NCBI GenBank assembly: GCA_020026275.1
Contig: JAHHQQ010000001.1
Coordinates: 202,050-266,049 of the forward strand
DNA from: Bacteroidales bacterium
GTDB lineage: Bacteria; Bacteroidota; Bacteroidia; Bacteroidales; UBA932
DNA: 64,000 bases
Reading direction: 5' to 3'
Below, piece after piece: positions 8,950 through 17,207 of this stretch. The translations under genes and the position numbers were made by a program. Under the pieces are notes generated by a model. That model did no database searches and was not told the origin of the DNA. It was given only the letters and a program-made list of their open reading frames with translations. The stretch's first letter is position 1, and every line of letters begins with the position of its first letter.

Positions 8950-9474
8950 CTTGGACGGATTCCGCCCAATCTCGCATAGTCGGGCTTCCCCTCTGCTCCG
9001 ACTAAGGCTTTCACTTTTTCCAACAGGTCATTCTCGGCCATGAGTCTGGCGTTCTCATATTGGGGATTTTCCAACTCTGTCTGTGGCTCCTCTCCGGTCG
9101 TCCCATATCTTTCGGCGGTCGTCCTCTTCGGCCTGATGTATATAATGCGGCATATCCTTGCTCCTTCGCAATTCTAGAACATATCAATAGTATAGACTCA
9201 GAAACTTTGTATTTCAAGGACATCTACACCGAAGACAGATGATTTTCCAGATATTCCCGCATGATTTCTCTTTTAAGGCACCATCTGCACGGATATTGGT
9301 TTTTCGAACCAATGCATCTTTACCTTCTTCCTGACACTTGATCAATAGACATTGTAGGAGTCTATCGAAAATTGCGTATTTGCAAGAAATAAAGTCAAGT
9401 GAACAGCCTCCTTCAAGTACATGCATGTACTTGAAGGAGGTCTTGATAGTTGTGTTTCTTTCTTGGCATAACAA
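8950..9474 (-). pseudogene. IS3-family OrfA remnant with two helix-turn-helix segments and frame breaks
   Basis: Three frames must be joined. First, from 9474, a segment with VLEGGCSLDFISCKYAIFD and KCQEEGKDAL resembles a first HTH. Next comes REIMREYLENHLSSV, an in-frame TAG, then SLKYKVSESILLICSRIAKE, a clearer second HTH followed by GRRGRPPKDMGRPE. Finally, after a shift near 9080, ENARLMAENDLLEKVKALVG gives the leucine-zipper-like end of OrfA. The second and third parts are convincing; the assignment of the first part (9290-9474) to the same OrfA is weaker. Confidence 0.7.
9407..9440. repeat. Perfect 34-bp palindrome
   Basis: Every base from 9407 to 9440 pairs with its mirror position around the centre ATGCAT (arms begin CCTCCTTCAAG and end CTTGAAGGAGG); the symmetry stops on both sides. 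It overlaps the start of the OrfA remnant. It has no T-run on the plus side and is separate from the terminator at 9475-9508. Confidence 0.9.
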
Positions 9475-9508
9475 AACCCCGAAAGTATTTTGTCTGACTT
9501 TCGGGGTT
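9475..9508 (-). terminator. Rho-independent terminator of the methyltransferase gene
   Basis: A perfect 12-bp stem (AACCCCGAAAGT and its complement) with a 10-base loop, followed on the minus strand by TTTTGTTA. It starts 10 bp after the minus-strand stop at 9518. Confidence 0.85.
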
Positions 9509-9517
9509 CAATCCAGT

Positions 9518-10456
9518 TTATCGTTTGAGACGGACGAAGATGCTCAGCGGCAGCGCCTTGCCGCAGCGGTCTTTCAAACAGAGTTCTCCGGTCTCGATCT
9601 CATACAAGGAAGGGTCCACCTCTCTCAGCTGGAACGCTTCTTTGACCACGGTCTCACCCAGCAGGGAAGAATAACCGTTGGAATAGAGATTGAGCACCAT
9701 GAAACTGTTCTCCGGCTCCAGAATATCTGAAACATGACGGAGGATATCAAACAAGCATTCGTCAAGTTTCCATTTCTCTCCATCCGGTCCATGTCCATAA
9801 GCAGGCGGGTCCAGAATAATTCCCTGATATCGGTTGCCTCTCTTCGCTTCTCTGCGGGCAAACTTCATGGCATCTTCCAGAACCCAACGGATTCCATCCA
9901 TACGGCTGGCTTCCATATTTTCGCGGGCCCATGTAATGACCTGCCGGACAGAATCCAAATGAGTGACATCTGCTCCGGCGGCTCTGGCAGCCAGAGAAGC
10001 CCCTCCCGTATAAGCAAAAAGATTAAGTATCTTCGGACGAGGAAGTCCCTTCTCCATAGCATTCTGACAAAGATCACGAGTCTGACGATAGATATATTCC
10101 CAGTTCGGCGCCTGTTCCGGGAACAATCCCACGTGTTTAAAGGAAGTCAGCCCCAGTCTCATCTTAAATTGAAGTCCCTGTTCAGAATGATACCGGATAA
10201 ACCATTGCTCATCCATCTTCTTCAATTTCTCCCAAGTACCGCTGTCTTCCTTACCCGCTTTCCCGAAACCGGCTCCTGTACGGAACCTGGTATGGATCAG
10301 ACGGTTCCATTCGTGTTCGGACATTGTCTTGTTCCAAATGGCCTTCGGCTCCGGACGGGCCAGGTAGAAATTGCCAAATCTTTCCAATTTCTCAAAATTG
10401 CCGGAATCGACAATCTCGTAATCTTTCCATGCTTCTGATGGGAATTCTATGCTCAT
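9518..10456 (-). CDS. Class I SAM-dependent (RlmI-like) RNA methyltransferase
   Basis: A 312-residue protein of the PF10672-type methyltransferase group. Seen: a long N-terminal region (1-110) ending in LGLTSFKHVGLFPEQAPNW, motif I ILNLFAYTGGAS (143-154), acidic LDSV (167-170) of motif II, and the catalytic/substrate loop DPPAYG (216-221), a form seen in enzymes acting on nucleic-acid bases. The family is related to RlmI/RlmK 23S rRNA methyltransferases, but there is no N-terminal PUA domain and no visible catalytic Cys pair, so the exact substrate is open. It has its own promoter and terminator. Confidence 0.82.
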   Translation of the reverse strand: MSIEFPSEAWKDYEIVDSGNFEKLERFGNFYLARPEPKAIWNKTMSEHEWNRLIHTRFRTGAGFGKAGKEDSGTWEKLKKMDEQWFIRYHSEQGLQFKMRLGLTSFKHVGLFPEQAPNWEYIYRQTRDLCQNAMEKGLPRPKILNLFAYTGGASLAARAAGADVTHLDSVRQVITWARENMEASRMDGIRWVLEDAMKFARREAKRGNRYQGIILDPPAYGHGPDGEKWKLDECLFDILRHVSDILEPENSFMVLNLYSNGYSSLLGETVVKEAFQLREVDPSLYEIETGELCLKDRCGKALPLSIFVRLKR

Positions 10457-10480
10457 AATTTTCTAATTGATAAGAGACTG

Positions 10481-10488
10481 CAAATATA
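10481..10488 (-). promoter_or_regulatory. Promoter -7 element of the methyltransferase gene
   Basis: Minus strand TATATTTG, an exact TAnnTTTG, 25 bases upstream of the ATG at 10456. Confidence 0.65.
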
Positions 10489-10523
10489 GGCATTTTTTCT
10501 TATGTTAATTTATTGGAAATTAC

Positions 10524-10531
10524 TACATTTG
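10524..10531 (+). promoter_or_regulatory. Promoter -7 element of pgk
   Basis: TACATTTG fits TAnnTTTG, 39 bases upstream of the pgk ATG. A clear -33 TTTG at the usual distance is not seen; the upstream region is T-rich. Confidence 0.6.
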
Positions 10532-10569
10532 TACGATACTATAAACTGTATATGAAACTTTAATTTTTA

Positions 10570-11829
10570 ATGGATATGCAACAGCACATTGACAGTTATG
10601 ATTTTGCTGGCAAAAAAGCCATTGTCAGAGTAGATTTCAATGTTCCACTAAACGAGAACTTCGAAATTACTGATGACACCCGTATCAGAGCAGCTCTCCC
10701 TACTTTGAAGAAAGTTCTTCAGGAAGGCGGCGCACTTATTATCATGTCTCATCTTGGAAGACCAAAAGGATTTGATGAGAAATTCTCACTCAAACATATC
10801 GTCAACCACGTCTCAGAGAAACTCGGCGTTCCAGTTCAGTTCGCTGAGGACTGCATGAAAGCAGACGCACAGGCTGCCGCCCTCAAACCAGGTGAGGTTC
10901 TTCTTCTCGAGAACCTGAGATACTACGCTGAGGAGGAAGGCAAACCAAGAGGACTTGGCGCTGATGCAAGCGACGAGGAAAAGGCAGCTGCCAAGAAAGC
11001 CGTCAAAGAAAGCCAAAAAGAGTTTGTAAAGCACCTCGCTTCTTACGCTGACTGCTACATCAACGACGCATTCGGTACCGCTCACCGTTCTCACGCTTCC
11101 ACCGCTCTCATCGCCTCTTACTTCCCTGACGACAAGATGTTCGGCTACTTGATGGAAGGCGAAATCAAAGCAATCGACAATGTATTGAAAAACGCCCAAC
11201 ATCCTTTGACCGCCATCATCGGTGGTTCCAAAGTATCTTCCAAACTGGCCGTTTTGAAGAACCTGGTAGGTAAAGTGGACAACCTCATCATCGGTGGTGG
11301 TATGGGTTACACCTTCATCAAGGCTCAGGGTGGCGAGATCGGCTGCTCTCTTCATGAGGATGACCTCATTCCAGATGCACTCGAGATTCTCGAGGAGGCA
11401 AAGAAGAAAGGTGTCAACATTTCCCTTTCAGTAAAAACCGTTGCCGCTCAGAAATTCAGCAATGACGCTGAGACCAAAGAGTTCGACACTCACCACATCG
11501 CAGAAGGCTGGGAAGGCATGGATGCCGCTCAGGAAACTATCGACAACTGGAAAAAGATCATTATGGACTCCAAGACCATTCTCTGGAACGGTCCAGTCGG
11601 TGTCTTCGAGTTCCCTAACTTCGCCAAAGGTACTCTCCAGATCGCTGAGGCTCTTGCCCAGGCAACCGAGAAGGGAGCGTACACCCTTGTAGGTGGTGGT
11701 GACTCTGTCGCTGCTGTTACCAAAATGGGTTATGCCAACAAGGTCAGCTACGTTTCAACCGGTGGAGGCGCCATGCTTGAGGCCATCGAAGGCAAGACAC
11801 TTCCAGGCATCGCAGCTATCCAGGAATAA
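10570..11829 (+). CDS. pgk: Phosphoglycerate kinase
   Basis: Glycolytic enzyme making ATP from 1,3-bisphosphoglycerate. Seen: [10 protein letters not shown] (19-28), SHLGRPKG (60-67) substrate-binding motifs, [27 protein letters not shown] hinge/nucleotide region, [10 protein letters not shown] and the C-terminal GGGDSVAAV loop. At 419 residues it is full length, with a short acidic/Ala-rich insert around residues 125-155. Codon choice is strongly biased as expected of a highly expressed gene. It is monocistronic: own promoter upstream and a hairpin terminator 22 bp after the stop. The ATG at 10576 is an alternative start. Confidence 0.97.
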   Translation: MDMQQHIDSYDFAGKKAIVRVDFNVPLNENFEITDDTRIRAALPTLKKVLQEGGALIIMSHLGRPKGFDEKFSLKHIVNHVSEKLGVPVQFAEDCMKADAQAAALKPGEVLLLENLRYYAEEEGKPRGLGADASDEEKAAAKKAVKESQKEFVKHLASYADCYINDAFGTAHRSHASTALIASYFPDDKMFGYLMEGEIKAIDNVLKNAQHPLTAIIGGSKVSSKLAVLKNLVGKVDNLIIGGGMGYTFIKAQGGEIGCSLHEDDLIPDALEILEEAKKKGVNISLSVKTVAAQKFSNDAETKEFDTHHIAEGWEGMDAAQETIDNWKKIIMDSKTILWNGPVGVFEFPNFAKGTLQIAEALAQATEKGAYTLVGGGDSVAAVTKMGYANKVSYVSTGGGAMLEAIEGKTLPGIAAIQE

Positions 11830-11850
11830 TCTTGCGCGCATAACTGATAA

Positions 11851-11884
11851 AAAGGAGGAAGACGTCAAAATATCTTCCTCCTTT
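11851..11884 (+). terminator. Terminator after pgk
   Basis: A 12-bp perfect stem (AAAGGAGGAAGA and complement) with a 10-base loop, followed by a weak T-rich tail (CTTCAATTC). Confidence 0.7.
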
Positions 11885-11931
11885 CTTCAATTCAACTGTC
11901 CAGCTATCCTTTTCCTGACATCATCTGCAAC

Positions 11932-13008
11932 ATGAAACCTAGTCTCTTATCTTTCTTTTCCCTTTTTATCGGTCTCTTGCTACCAGTATCACTCCAAGGA
12001 CAAAACCTGTTATGGGACGTTGACTTCAAATTCGGTTTTGACAACAGAGAATATAGCCAAAGCCAGAACATTCCTTCCGGAACTCATTTCGGCGCGAACT
12101 GCATACCTAAAGTAGGATTAGGATTTGAAGAAAGGCATTCCATCTATGTCGGCATGGATTTCAACCGTCATTTCGGTAAAATCAACCCTTCCTATTCTGC
12201 AAAAGCCTTGCTTTACTACCAGTATGCAGGGGACCATCTATTCATCAATGCGGGAGCCTTCCCCAGCAAAAACAGAAAAGGATATTACCCGTATGCTTTC
12301 CAGGGAGAATATCGCTTCTTTGACAATGTCCATGAAGGGGCACTCATCAGCTACACCGACCACGGCTGGTTAGCAGAAGCAACCGCCAATTGGACTGGAC
12401 TCCAACAGGAGGACAACCGGGAACGTTTCCTCGTTTCTGCCTTTCTGCAATACCAGAATATAGATTTCCCCTATCTCTATCCTGCCGTGTCCTTCATGAT
12501 GCACCATTATGCATGCAGCAAGAAAGCCTTGAATGTAGTAGACAATGTATGGCTCTTTCCTTATATCGGCGTGGACCTTTCTTCACTCCTTCTCGCCAAA
12601 ATGAAACTGAACGGAAAGTTCGGATACATCCAAACCTTCCAGAATGACCGGAGAACCGAAACGGGCTATGTCCGTCCGGGCGGTTTCAATGGAGAACTCA
12701 CTTTTGAATACAAGGGCTTCGGTGTCCGAAACCTTCTCTATCTGGGAAAGAACCTGCAACCTTTCTTCGAGTCTGAAGACGGAAATGGAATGCAATACGG
12801 GACCGACCTCTATCTGGGAAGCCAGTTCTACGGCACCCGTTCCGGTGTCTATGACCGGGTGGACCTGTACTATACCTATCATCTCAATGACATGCTGAAC
12901 CTTTCCGTCATTTCCGCACAGCATTATGACGGATATCACTGGAACTGGCAGCAGCTCGTCAAGATGACGGTCAACCTCAACAATTTCAATTTCAAGAAGA
13001 AAAAATAA
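11932..13008 (+). CDS. Predicted outer-membrane beta-barrel protein
   Basis: A 358-residue exported protein I do not recognise as a named family. Residues 1-23 are a signal peptide ending near LPVSLQGQ. The rest alternates short amphipathic strands rich in aromatic residues and turns (for example FYGTRSGVYDRVDLYYTYHL near 305-324), typical of a 14-16 strand barrel. There is no TonB box, plug or calcium motif. It follows pgk but is separated by a terminator, and its end is 3 bp from the convergent methyltransferase gene. The C-terminus is a basic KKKK run rather than the usual terminal aromatic. Confidence 0.65.
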   Translation: MKPSLLSFFSLFIGLLLPVSLQGQNLLWDVDFKFGFDNREYSQSQNIPSGTHFGANCIPKVGLGFEERHSIYVGMDFNRHFGKINPSYSAKALLYYQYAGDHLFINAGAFPSKNRKGYYPYAFQGEYRFFDNVHEGALISYTDHGWLAEATANWTGLQQEDNRERFLVSAFLQYQNIDFPYLYPAVSFMMHHYACSKKALNVVDNVWLFPYIGVDLSSLLLAKMKLNGKFGYIQTFQNDRRTETGYVRPGGFNGELTFEYKGFGVRNLLYLGKNLQPFFESEDGNGMQYGTDLYLGSQFYGTRSGVYDRVDLYYTYHLNDMLNLSVISAQHYDGYHWNWQQLVKMTVNLNNFNFKKKK

Positions 13009-13011
13009 GAC

Positions 13012-13764
13012 CTAGGCCCAGAGATAGAAGTCTTTCACCAGACGGACGTACTCTTCGGTGTAGTTTCCTCCTTCCTGCAAAACCAGTTCTTCCTGGACGG
13101 GTTCTGCGGACAGGTCTTTCTGTCCTTTGAGGAATTCCACGACAATGCGTGCAGGAAGTTTCCGGGGTGTGGTCCGGACACGCAGGATGCGGATCGGGAA
13201 CAAAGAGCACATGCGTCCGTATCGGAGCAGCGGCTTTTCCACATCGGACGGCAGAATCAGGGCTAGACAGCCACCCACATTAAGATTTCTCGTAGAGTAA
13301 TCCATCAGCTCCTTATAGGACAGGCTGTCGGTATGGCGGGCCGTGTTGCGGCGGATTTCGGGGGCTTTCAGCGAACAGTCGAAATAGGGTGGGTTGGACA
13401 CAATGAGGTCCCAGCCGGCGGTCCCGTCGCTTTCTTCGGACAGGGCGCCCAGGTCGATGTGTCGGGCTTTCAGGTGCTCCTTCCAGGGGGATTGGCTGAA
13501 ATTCTCTCCGGCCTCCTCCGCAGAAGCGGAGTCGATGTCAATTCCTTCTATCTGGAAGGCAGGGCAGCCGCGCTGAGACAGGCGTTGCGCCAGCATGAGC
13601 GCAATGGTCCCGGTGCCGGTACCGACATCGAGCACCTGCAACGTTTCCGCTTCGGGAAGACGGTCCAGAGATACCGATGCGCCCAGCAGCACTCCGTCCG
13701 TATTGACTTTCATGGCCGAACGGACGTTGGTGACTTCAAATTTCTTGAAACGGAATACGCTCAT
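13012..13764 (-). CDS. tRNA1(Val) A37 N6-methyltransferase-like protein (TrmN6/YfiC)
   Basis: A 250-residue N6-adenine-type methyltransferase. Seen: KVNTDGVLLGA (19-29), the YfiC-family start; SAM motif I VLDVGTGTGTIAL (44-56); GIDID (74-78); the catalytic NPPY followed by F at 124-128, typical of amino-methylating enzymes; and C-terminal RVRTTPRKLPARIVVEF. It fits the family that methylates A37 of tRNA-Val. The start is 1 base after the LolD-like stop, so the two genes form one minus-strand transcript. Confidence 0.88.
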   Translation of the reverse strand: MSVFRFKKFEVTNVRSAMKVNTDGVLLGASVSLDRLPEAETLQVLDVGTGTGTIALMLAQRLSQRGCPAFQIEGIDIDSASAEEAGENFSQSPWKEHLKARHIDLGALSEESDGTAGWDLIVSNPPYFDCSLKAPEIRRNTARHTDSLSYKELMDYSTRNLNVGGCLALILPSDVEKPLLRYGRMCSLFPIRILRVRTTPRKLPARIVVEFLKGQKDLSAEPVQEELVLQEGGNYTEEYVRLVKDFYLWA

Positions 13765-13765
13765 A

Positions 13766-14425
13766 TCACTGCTGGATGAATTGTCCGTCTTTCATGAAGA
13801 GGGAGCGGTCGCACATGGCGGCCAGCTGCGGATCGTGCGTGACGATCACGATGGTCTGGCCCATCTTGTCCCTCAGTTCAAAGAAGAGATTGTGGATTTC
13901 CTGCTTGGTGACACTGTCCAGATTGCCGGATGGTTCGTCTGCGAAAAGTACGGCAGGATGGTTGACCAGGGAACGGGCGATGGCGACACGCTGCTGCTCA
14001 CCTCCGGAGAGTTCGGAAGGCTTGTGGCTGATTCTTTCTCCCAATCCCATGGTCTGCAGCAAGGAAAGGGCTTCTGCACGCGCCTCCTTCTCCTTCGCTC
14101 CACCTATCAGGGCTGGAATCATGACATTTTCCAGAGAAGTGAATTCAGGAAGCAGATGATGGAACTGGAAGACGAAGCCGATTCTGCGGTTGCGGAAGAC
14201 GGAAAGGTCGTTTCTGCCCAATTTGAGAACATCTACCCCGTCAATGATCAGGTGGCCGCTATCCGGGGTGGACAATGTGCCCAGAATCTGGAGCAAAGTG
14301 GACTTGCCTGCTCCGGAGGCTCCCATGATGGACACTACCTCCGCTTCATTTGCCTGAAAATCAACTCCTTTCAGCACCTTCAATGGGCCGAAAGACTTTT
14401 CTATGCCTGTTGCTTCTATGATCAT
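13766..14425 (-). CDS. lolD: LolD-like ABC transporter ATP-binding protein
   Basis: ATPase subunit of a MacB/LolCDE-type exporter; in the Lol system it powers release of lipoproteins from the inner membrane. Seen: Walker [10 protein letters not shown] (35-43), Q-loop [16 protein letters not shown] (87-102), signature LSGGEQQR (139-146), Walker B VLFADEP (159-165) and switch HD (VTHD). The [16 protein letters not shown] stretch is characteristic of LolD. No permease (LolC/E) is adjacent, so its partner must be encoded elsewhere. It is paired with the TrmN6-like gene downstream. Confidence 0.88.
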   Translation of the reverse strand: MIIEATGIEKSFGPLKVLKGVDFQANEAEVVSIMGASGAGKSTLLQILGTLSTPDSGHLIIDGVDVLKLGRNDLSVFRNRRIGFVFQFHHLLPEFTSLENVMIPALIGGAKEKEARAEALSLLQTMGLGERISHKPSELSGGEQQRVAIARSLVNHPAVLFADEPSGNLDSVTKQEIHNLFFELRDKMGQTIVIVTHDPQLAAMCDRSLFMKDGQFIQQ

Positions 14426-14490
14426 GACTCCTGAATTTTAGTTCAAAACTTCATAAAGATAAAAATTATTTGAAAATTTATCGTAAAAAT

Positions 14491-14521
14491 TTTGTTTTAT
14501 TAAAAAACGGGCGTATATTTG
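14491..14521 (+). promoter_or_regulatory. Consensus promoter of tRNA-Pro
   Basis: TTTG at 14491-14494, exactly 19 bp, then TATATTTG at 14514-14521: a full match to the Bacteroidota consensus. The transcript would have a leader of about 45 bases that can form a small hairpin (TCCCTTA at 14525-14531 with TAAGGGA). Confidence 0.85.
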
Positions 14522-14574
14522 CAATCCCTTAAAACAAGTAAGGGACCTGAGGGGAAAACCTGAAGGTACATAAT

Positions 14575-14648
14575 CGGGGTGTGGCGCAGTTGGCTAGCGC
14601 ATCTGGTTTGGGACCAGAGGGTCCTGTGTTCGAGTCACAGTACCCCGA
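14575..14648 (+). tRNA. tRNA-Pro (anticodon TGG)
   Basis: A 74-base cloverleaf. The acceptor arm CGGGGTG pairs with TACCCCG (one G-T), the D arm contains AGTTGGCTAGCG, the anticodon stem TCTGG/CCAGA encloses TTTGGGA with anticodon TGG, and the T arm CTGTG/CACAG encloses TTCGAGT. The 3' CCA is not encoded. It has its own promoter and terminator, so it is a single-gene unit. Confidence 0.97.
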
Positions 14649-14654
14649 CTTTCT

Positions 14655-14685
14655 AAGAGTCACTTTTTCAAGTGACTCTTTTTTT
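14655..14685 (+). terminator. Terminator after tRNA-Pro
   Basis: Perfect 10-bp stem AAGAGTCACT / AGTGACTCTT with a 6-base loop and seven following T residues. Confidence 0.92.
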
Positions 14686-14697
14686 GTACCCTTCTTT

Positions 14698-15264
14698 CTA
14701 CATTTCCGTCAGGTGCTCGATCAGAATCTTGGTACCGGTCGCGATGAGGATCACTCCACCCAGCAGTCCTGCCCAGGACTTGTACCGTGCGCCACAGACG
14801 TGTCCGATCCGCAGTCCCAGACAAGACAATAGGAATGTGACGGCCGTTATGACAAATGCCGCCAGCCAGATGTCCACTTCCAGAAAAGCGAATGAAATTC
14901 CTGCCGCCAGCGCATCGATGCTGGTAGCCAAGGCCAGCACAAACATGTTCCAGGCGGTGAAGTCATAGACGGCCTTGGACGAGGTGTCCTCCTTCTTGAA
15001 GGAGCTCAGGATCATTTCGACACCGATCAGTCCCAAGAGGACAAAGGCGATCCAATGGTCCACAGACTTGATGAAGGAAGCGAAGCCGATGGCAATGAAA
15101 TAGCCCAGAATCGGCATCAGTCCCTGGAAGCCGCCGAACCAGGTGCCGGCAAGCATATAATGCCGGAATTTCAATCTGCCGACGGAAAGACCGGCCGCCA
15201 CCGACACGGCAAAGGCGTCCATCGCCAGTCCGAGCGCAAACATTATGATTTCCCAAATAGTCAT
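14698..15264 (-). CDS. mntP: Manganese efflux pump MntP
   Basis: A 188-residue inner-membrane protein with six hydrophobic helices forming two similar halves. Each half carries the family Asp motif: GLAMDAFAVSVAAG (12-25) and ATSIDALAAGISFA (about 113-126). It is expected to export Mn2+. No Mn-responsive riboswitch is visible in the 43-bp gap upstream; the gene may be co-transcribed with the transketolase pair. The family was formerly DUF204. Confidence 0.93.
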   Translation of the reverse strand: MTIWEIIMFALGLAMDAFAVSVAAGLSVGRLKFRHYMLAGTWFGGFQGLMPILGYFIAIGFASFIKSVDHWIAFVLLGLIGVEMILSSFKKEDTSSKAVYDFTAWNMFVLALATSIDALAAGISFAFLEVDIWLAAFVITAVTFLLSCLGLRIGHVCGARYKSWAGLLGGVILIATGTKILIEHLTEM

Positions 15265-15307
15265 TTTCTATATCCAATTATTTTCTGTCATTTCTGGCGA
15301 TTTCCTG

Positions 15308-16264
15308 TTATTTCCGGCGGCTCATCACCTTCTCGGCCGCCCTTACGATATGGCCGGCATCCAACCCTGCCCAGCTCATCAGTTCTTCGGCCGTTCCGGA
15401 CTGACCGAACGCATCTCCCCCATTCACGAACTCCATCGGCACCGGATTGGTCCGCACGACCAGACCGGCAATCAGTTCGCCCAAGCCTCCGGAGAGGTTG
15501 TGCTCTTCCGCCACGACGGCCGCACCAGTCTTTCTGAGTGACGAGAGAATGGTCTGCTTGTCCAGAGGCTTGATGGTCGCAACATCGATCACTTCTGCCT
15601 CCACGCCCTTTTCTTCGAGAATCCGGCACGCCTCCAGCGCTTCCCAGACCAGATGTCCTGTCGCCAGAAGGGTCACATCCCGCCCTTCTTCCAGTACGAG
15701 GGCCTTCCCAATCTCAAATTCCTGGTCTTCTGGGGTGAAATCCGGAACGACCGGACGACCGAAGCGGAGATAGACTGGCCCGTCATACCGGGCAGCCGCC
15801 AACGTCGCCGCCTTGGTCTGAGTGTAATCGCACGGATTCAGCACCACCATTCCCGGCAGTGCCCTCATCAGCGCCACATCCTCCATCGCCTGGTGGGTCG
15901 CTCCGTCCTCTCCTGCGGAAAGGCCGGCATGGGAGGCGGCTATCTTGACATTGGCCTGTCCCAATGCAATTTCCTGACGGATCTGGTCATAGACACGGCC
16001 AGATATGAATTCGGCGAAAGAGCCGGCAAAAGGAATCTTCCCGGCAATGGCCAGGCCGGCTGCCACGCCAATCATATTGGACTCGGCAATTCCACATTCG
16101 ACAAAACGCTCCGGAAATCGGTCGGCAAAGGCATCCATGTGAAGGGAATCCCTCAAATCTGCCGTCAGAGCCACGATACGTCCGTTCTCTATAGCTGCTT
16201 CCAACAAGCCGTCCCCGAAGCCGCTACGGGTCAATTTCAGCCCTCTATTCGTATATTTCTTCAT
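15308..16264 (-). CDS. Transketolase, C-terminal subunit
   Basis: 318 residues containing the pyrimidine-binding and C-terminal domains of a split transketolase. Seen: GFGDGLLEAA start, FVECGIAESNMIGVAAGLA with the catalytic Glu of the pyrimidine domain, HAGLSAGEDGATHQ, and the C-terminal regulatory domain from about 190 (VLEEGRDVTLLATGH; VIDVATIKPLD). Its start overlaps the N-subunit end by 20 bp, indicating translational coupling and a 1:1 complex. It interconverts pentose-phosphate sugars. Confidence 0.93.
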   Translation of the reverse strand: MKKYTNRGLKLTRSGFGDGLLEAAIENGRIVALTADLRDSLHMDAFADRFPERFVECGIAESNMIGVAAGLAIAGKIPFAGSFAEFISGRVYDQIRQEIALGQANVKIAASHAGLSAGEDGATHQAMEDVALMRALPGMVVLNPCDYTQTKAATLAAARYDGPVYLRFGRPVVPDFTPEDQEFEIGKALVLEEGRDVTLLATGHLVWEALEACRILEEKGVEAEVIDVATIKPLDKQTILSSLRKTGAAVVAEEHNLSGGLGELIAGLVVRTNPVPMEFVNGGDAFGQSGTAEELMSWAGLDAGHIVRAAEKVMSRRK

Positions 16265-17126
16265 CTGGATAATCTCCCATGGTTTCTTCCAACTGGCTCA
16301 ATGCCATTTCACATTCCACTTCGGAAGGGGATTTGCCGTGCCATTCATTGGTTCCCTGCATGAAATCCACTCCCTGTCCCATTTCGGTCCGGAACAGGAT
16401 GACTGTCGGCTGCCCCGTCCCCCTATTGGCCCTCGCCTCACCGAACGCCTCCAGGATGGAGCCAAAATCATGTCCGTCCGCCACCAGTACCTTCCAGCCA
16501 TAGACCGCCCACTTTCGTGGAAATGCCTCTTCGCCGGCTGCATCCTCCATCGGTCCGTCGATTTGCTGTCCATTCCAGTCAATCAGGGCAATGAGATTGT
16601 CCAGATGGTGATTGACAGCGAACTGTGCCGCTTCCCAGATCTGGCCTTCCTCACATTCCCCGTCTCCGCAGAGGACATAACAGAAATGTTCATCCCCGTC
16701 GATTTTCTTGGCCAGGGCAAAACCGGCCGCAGCAGAAAGCCCCTGACCAAGCGAACCGGAAGTCTGGACAACTCCCGACAGGTGACCGTCTACGGACGGA
16801 CAGCCCTGAATCGGCGATCCGAACCGGCGGAAACCGCCCAGCAAGGACAGAGGGAAATAGCCTGAACGAGCCAGGACAGAATAGAGGACAGGAGACATGT
16901 GTCCAGCAGACAGATGAAACACATCTTGTCCGGAGCCGCTTCTGTCCCAATTCTGAGGATCGTGTTCCATCACCTGGAAATACAGGGCGACCAGGATATC
17001 GGCACTGCTCATGGAGCCGCCGGGATGACCCGAATGTGCCGCCGACACCATCCTCACGATGTCCCTGCGGACTTGTGAGGAGATCTTCTCCAATCTTTCT
17101 ATGGTTTCTTTACTGTTTGCTGTCAT
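16245..17126 (-). CDS. Transketolase, N-terminal (thiamine-diphosphate binding) subunit
   Basis: 293 residues holding the PP domain. Seen: HSGHPGGSMSSADILVALYF (31-50), GHLSGVVQTSGSLGQGLSAA (114-133), and the ThDP/Mg motif from GDGECEEGQIWEA (154-166) to LIDWNGQQ. Together with the overlapping downstream gene it makes a complete transketolase. The two-gene form is common in Bacteroidota and other anaerobes. The upstream gap of 81 bp to nagB contains only imperfect inverted repeats. Confidence 0.93.
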   Translation of the reverse strand: MTANSKETIERLEKISSQVRRDIVRMVSAAHSGHPGGSMSSADILVALYFQVMEHDPQNWDRSGSGQDVFHLSAGHMSPVLYSVLARSGYFPLSLLGGFRRFGSPIQGCPSVDGHLSGVVQTSGSLGQGLSAAAGFALAKKIDGDEHFCYVLCGDGECEEGQIWEAAQFAVNHHLDNLIALIDWNGQQIDGPMEDAAGEEAFPRKWAVYGWKVLVADGHDFGSILEAFGEARANRGTGQPTVILFRTEMGQGVDFMQGTNEWHGKSPSEVECEMALSQLEETMGDYPDEEIYE

Positions 17127-17207
17127 CTTCTGTCTCTTTTAAACAATGACCTCGAAAACCTTCCTTCAAAGATTTCCGAGGCCTATGTCAAATAATGTCA
17201 ATCCCGA

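Larger units (their letters stand above)
8585..9474 (-). mobile_element. Decayed IS3-family insertion sequence
   Basis: This stretch between the DUF2723 gene and the methyltransferase gene holds an IS3-family (IS150-like) element read on the minus strand: an OrfA remnant followed by only the C-terminal end of OrfB. The middle of OrfB with two of the DDE residues is missing and there are several frame breaks, so the element cannot transpose by itself. The downstream end lies near 8585-8603, just after the OrfB stop; the upstream end is unclear and I see no matching terminal repeat there. Confidence 0.85.

Noticed and set aside
9407..9508. CRISPR-like repeat pair
   Set aside because: The two structures here are a palindrome and a terminator with different sequences; there are no regularly spaced repeats.
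10813..11355. Minus-strand open frame inside pgk
   Set aside because: Shadow of the strongly biased codons of pgk; no motif and no start signal.
14525..14574. Riboswitch or T-box upstream of tRNA-Pro
   Set aside because: Only a small hairpin in a short tRNA leader; no conserved motif of a known class.
15265..15307. Manganese riboswitch (yybP-ykoY) upstream of mntP
   Set aside because: The gap is only 43 bp and lacks the conserved loops.
15308..17126. Transketolase in two genes
   Set aside because: Split transketolase with overlapping genes is common in Bacteroidota and other anaerobes; both halves have complete motifs.
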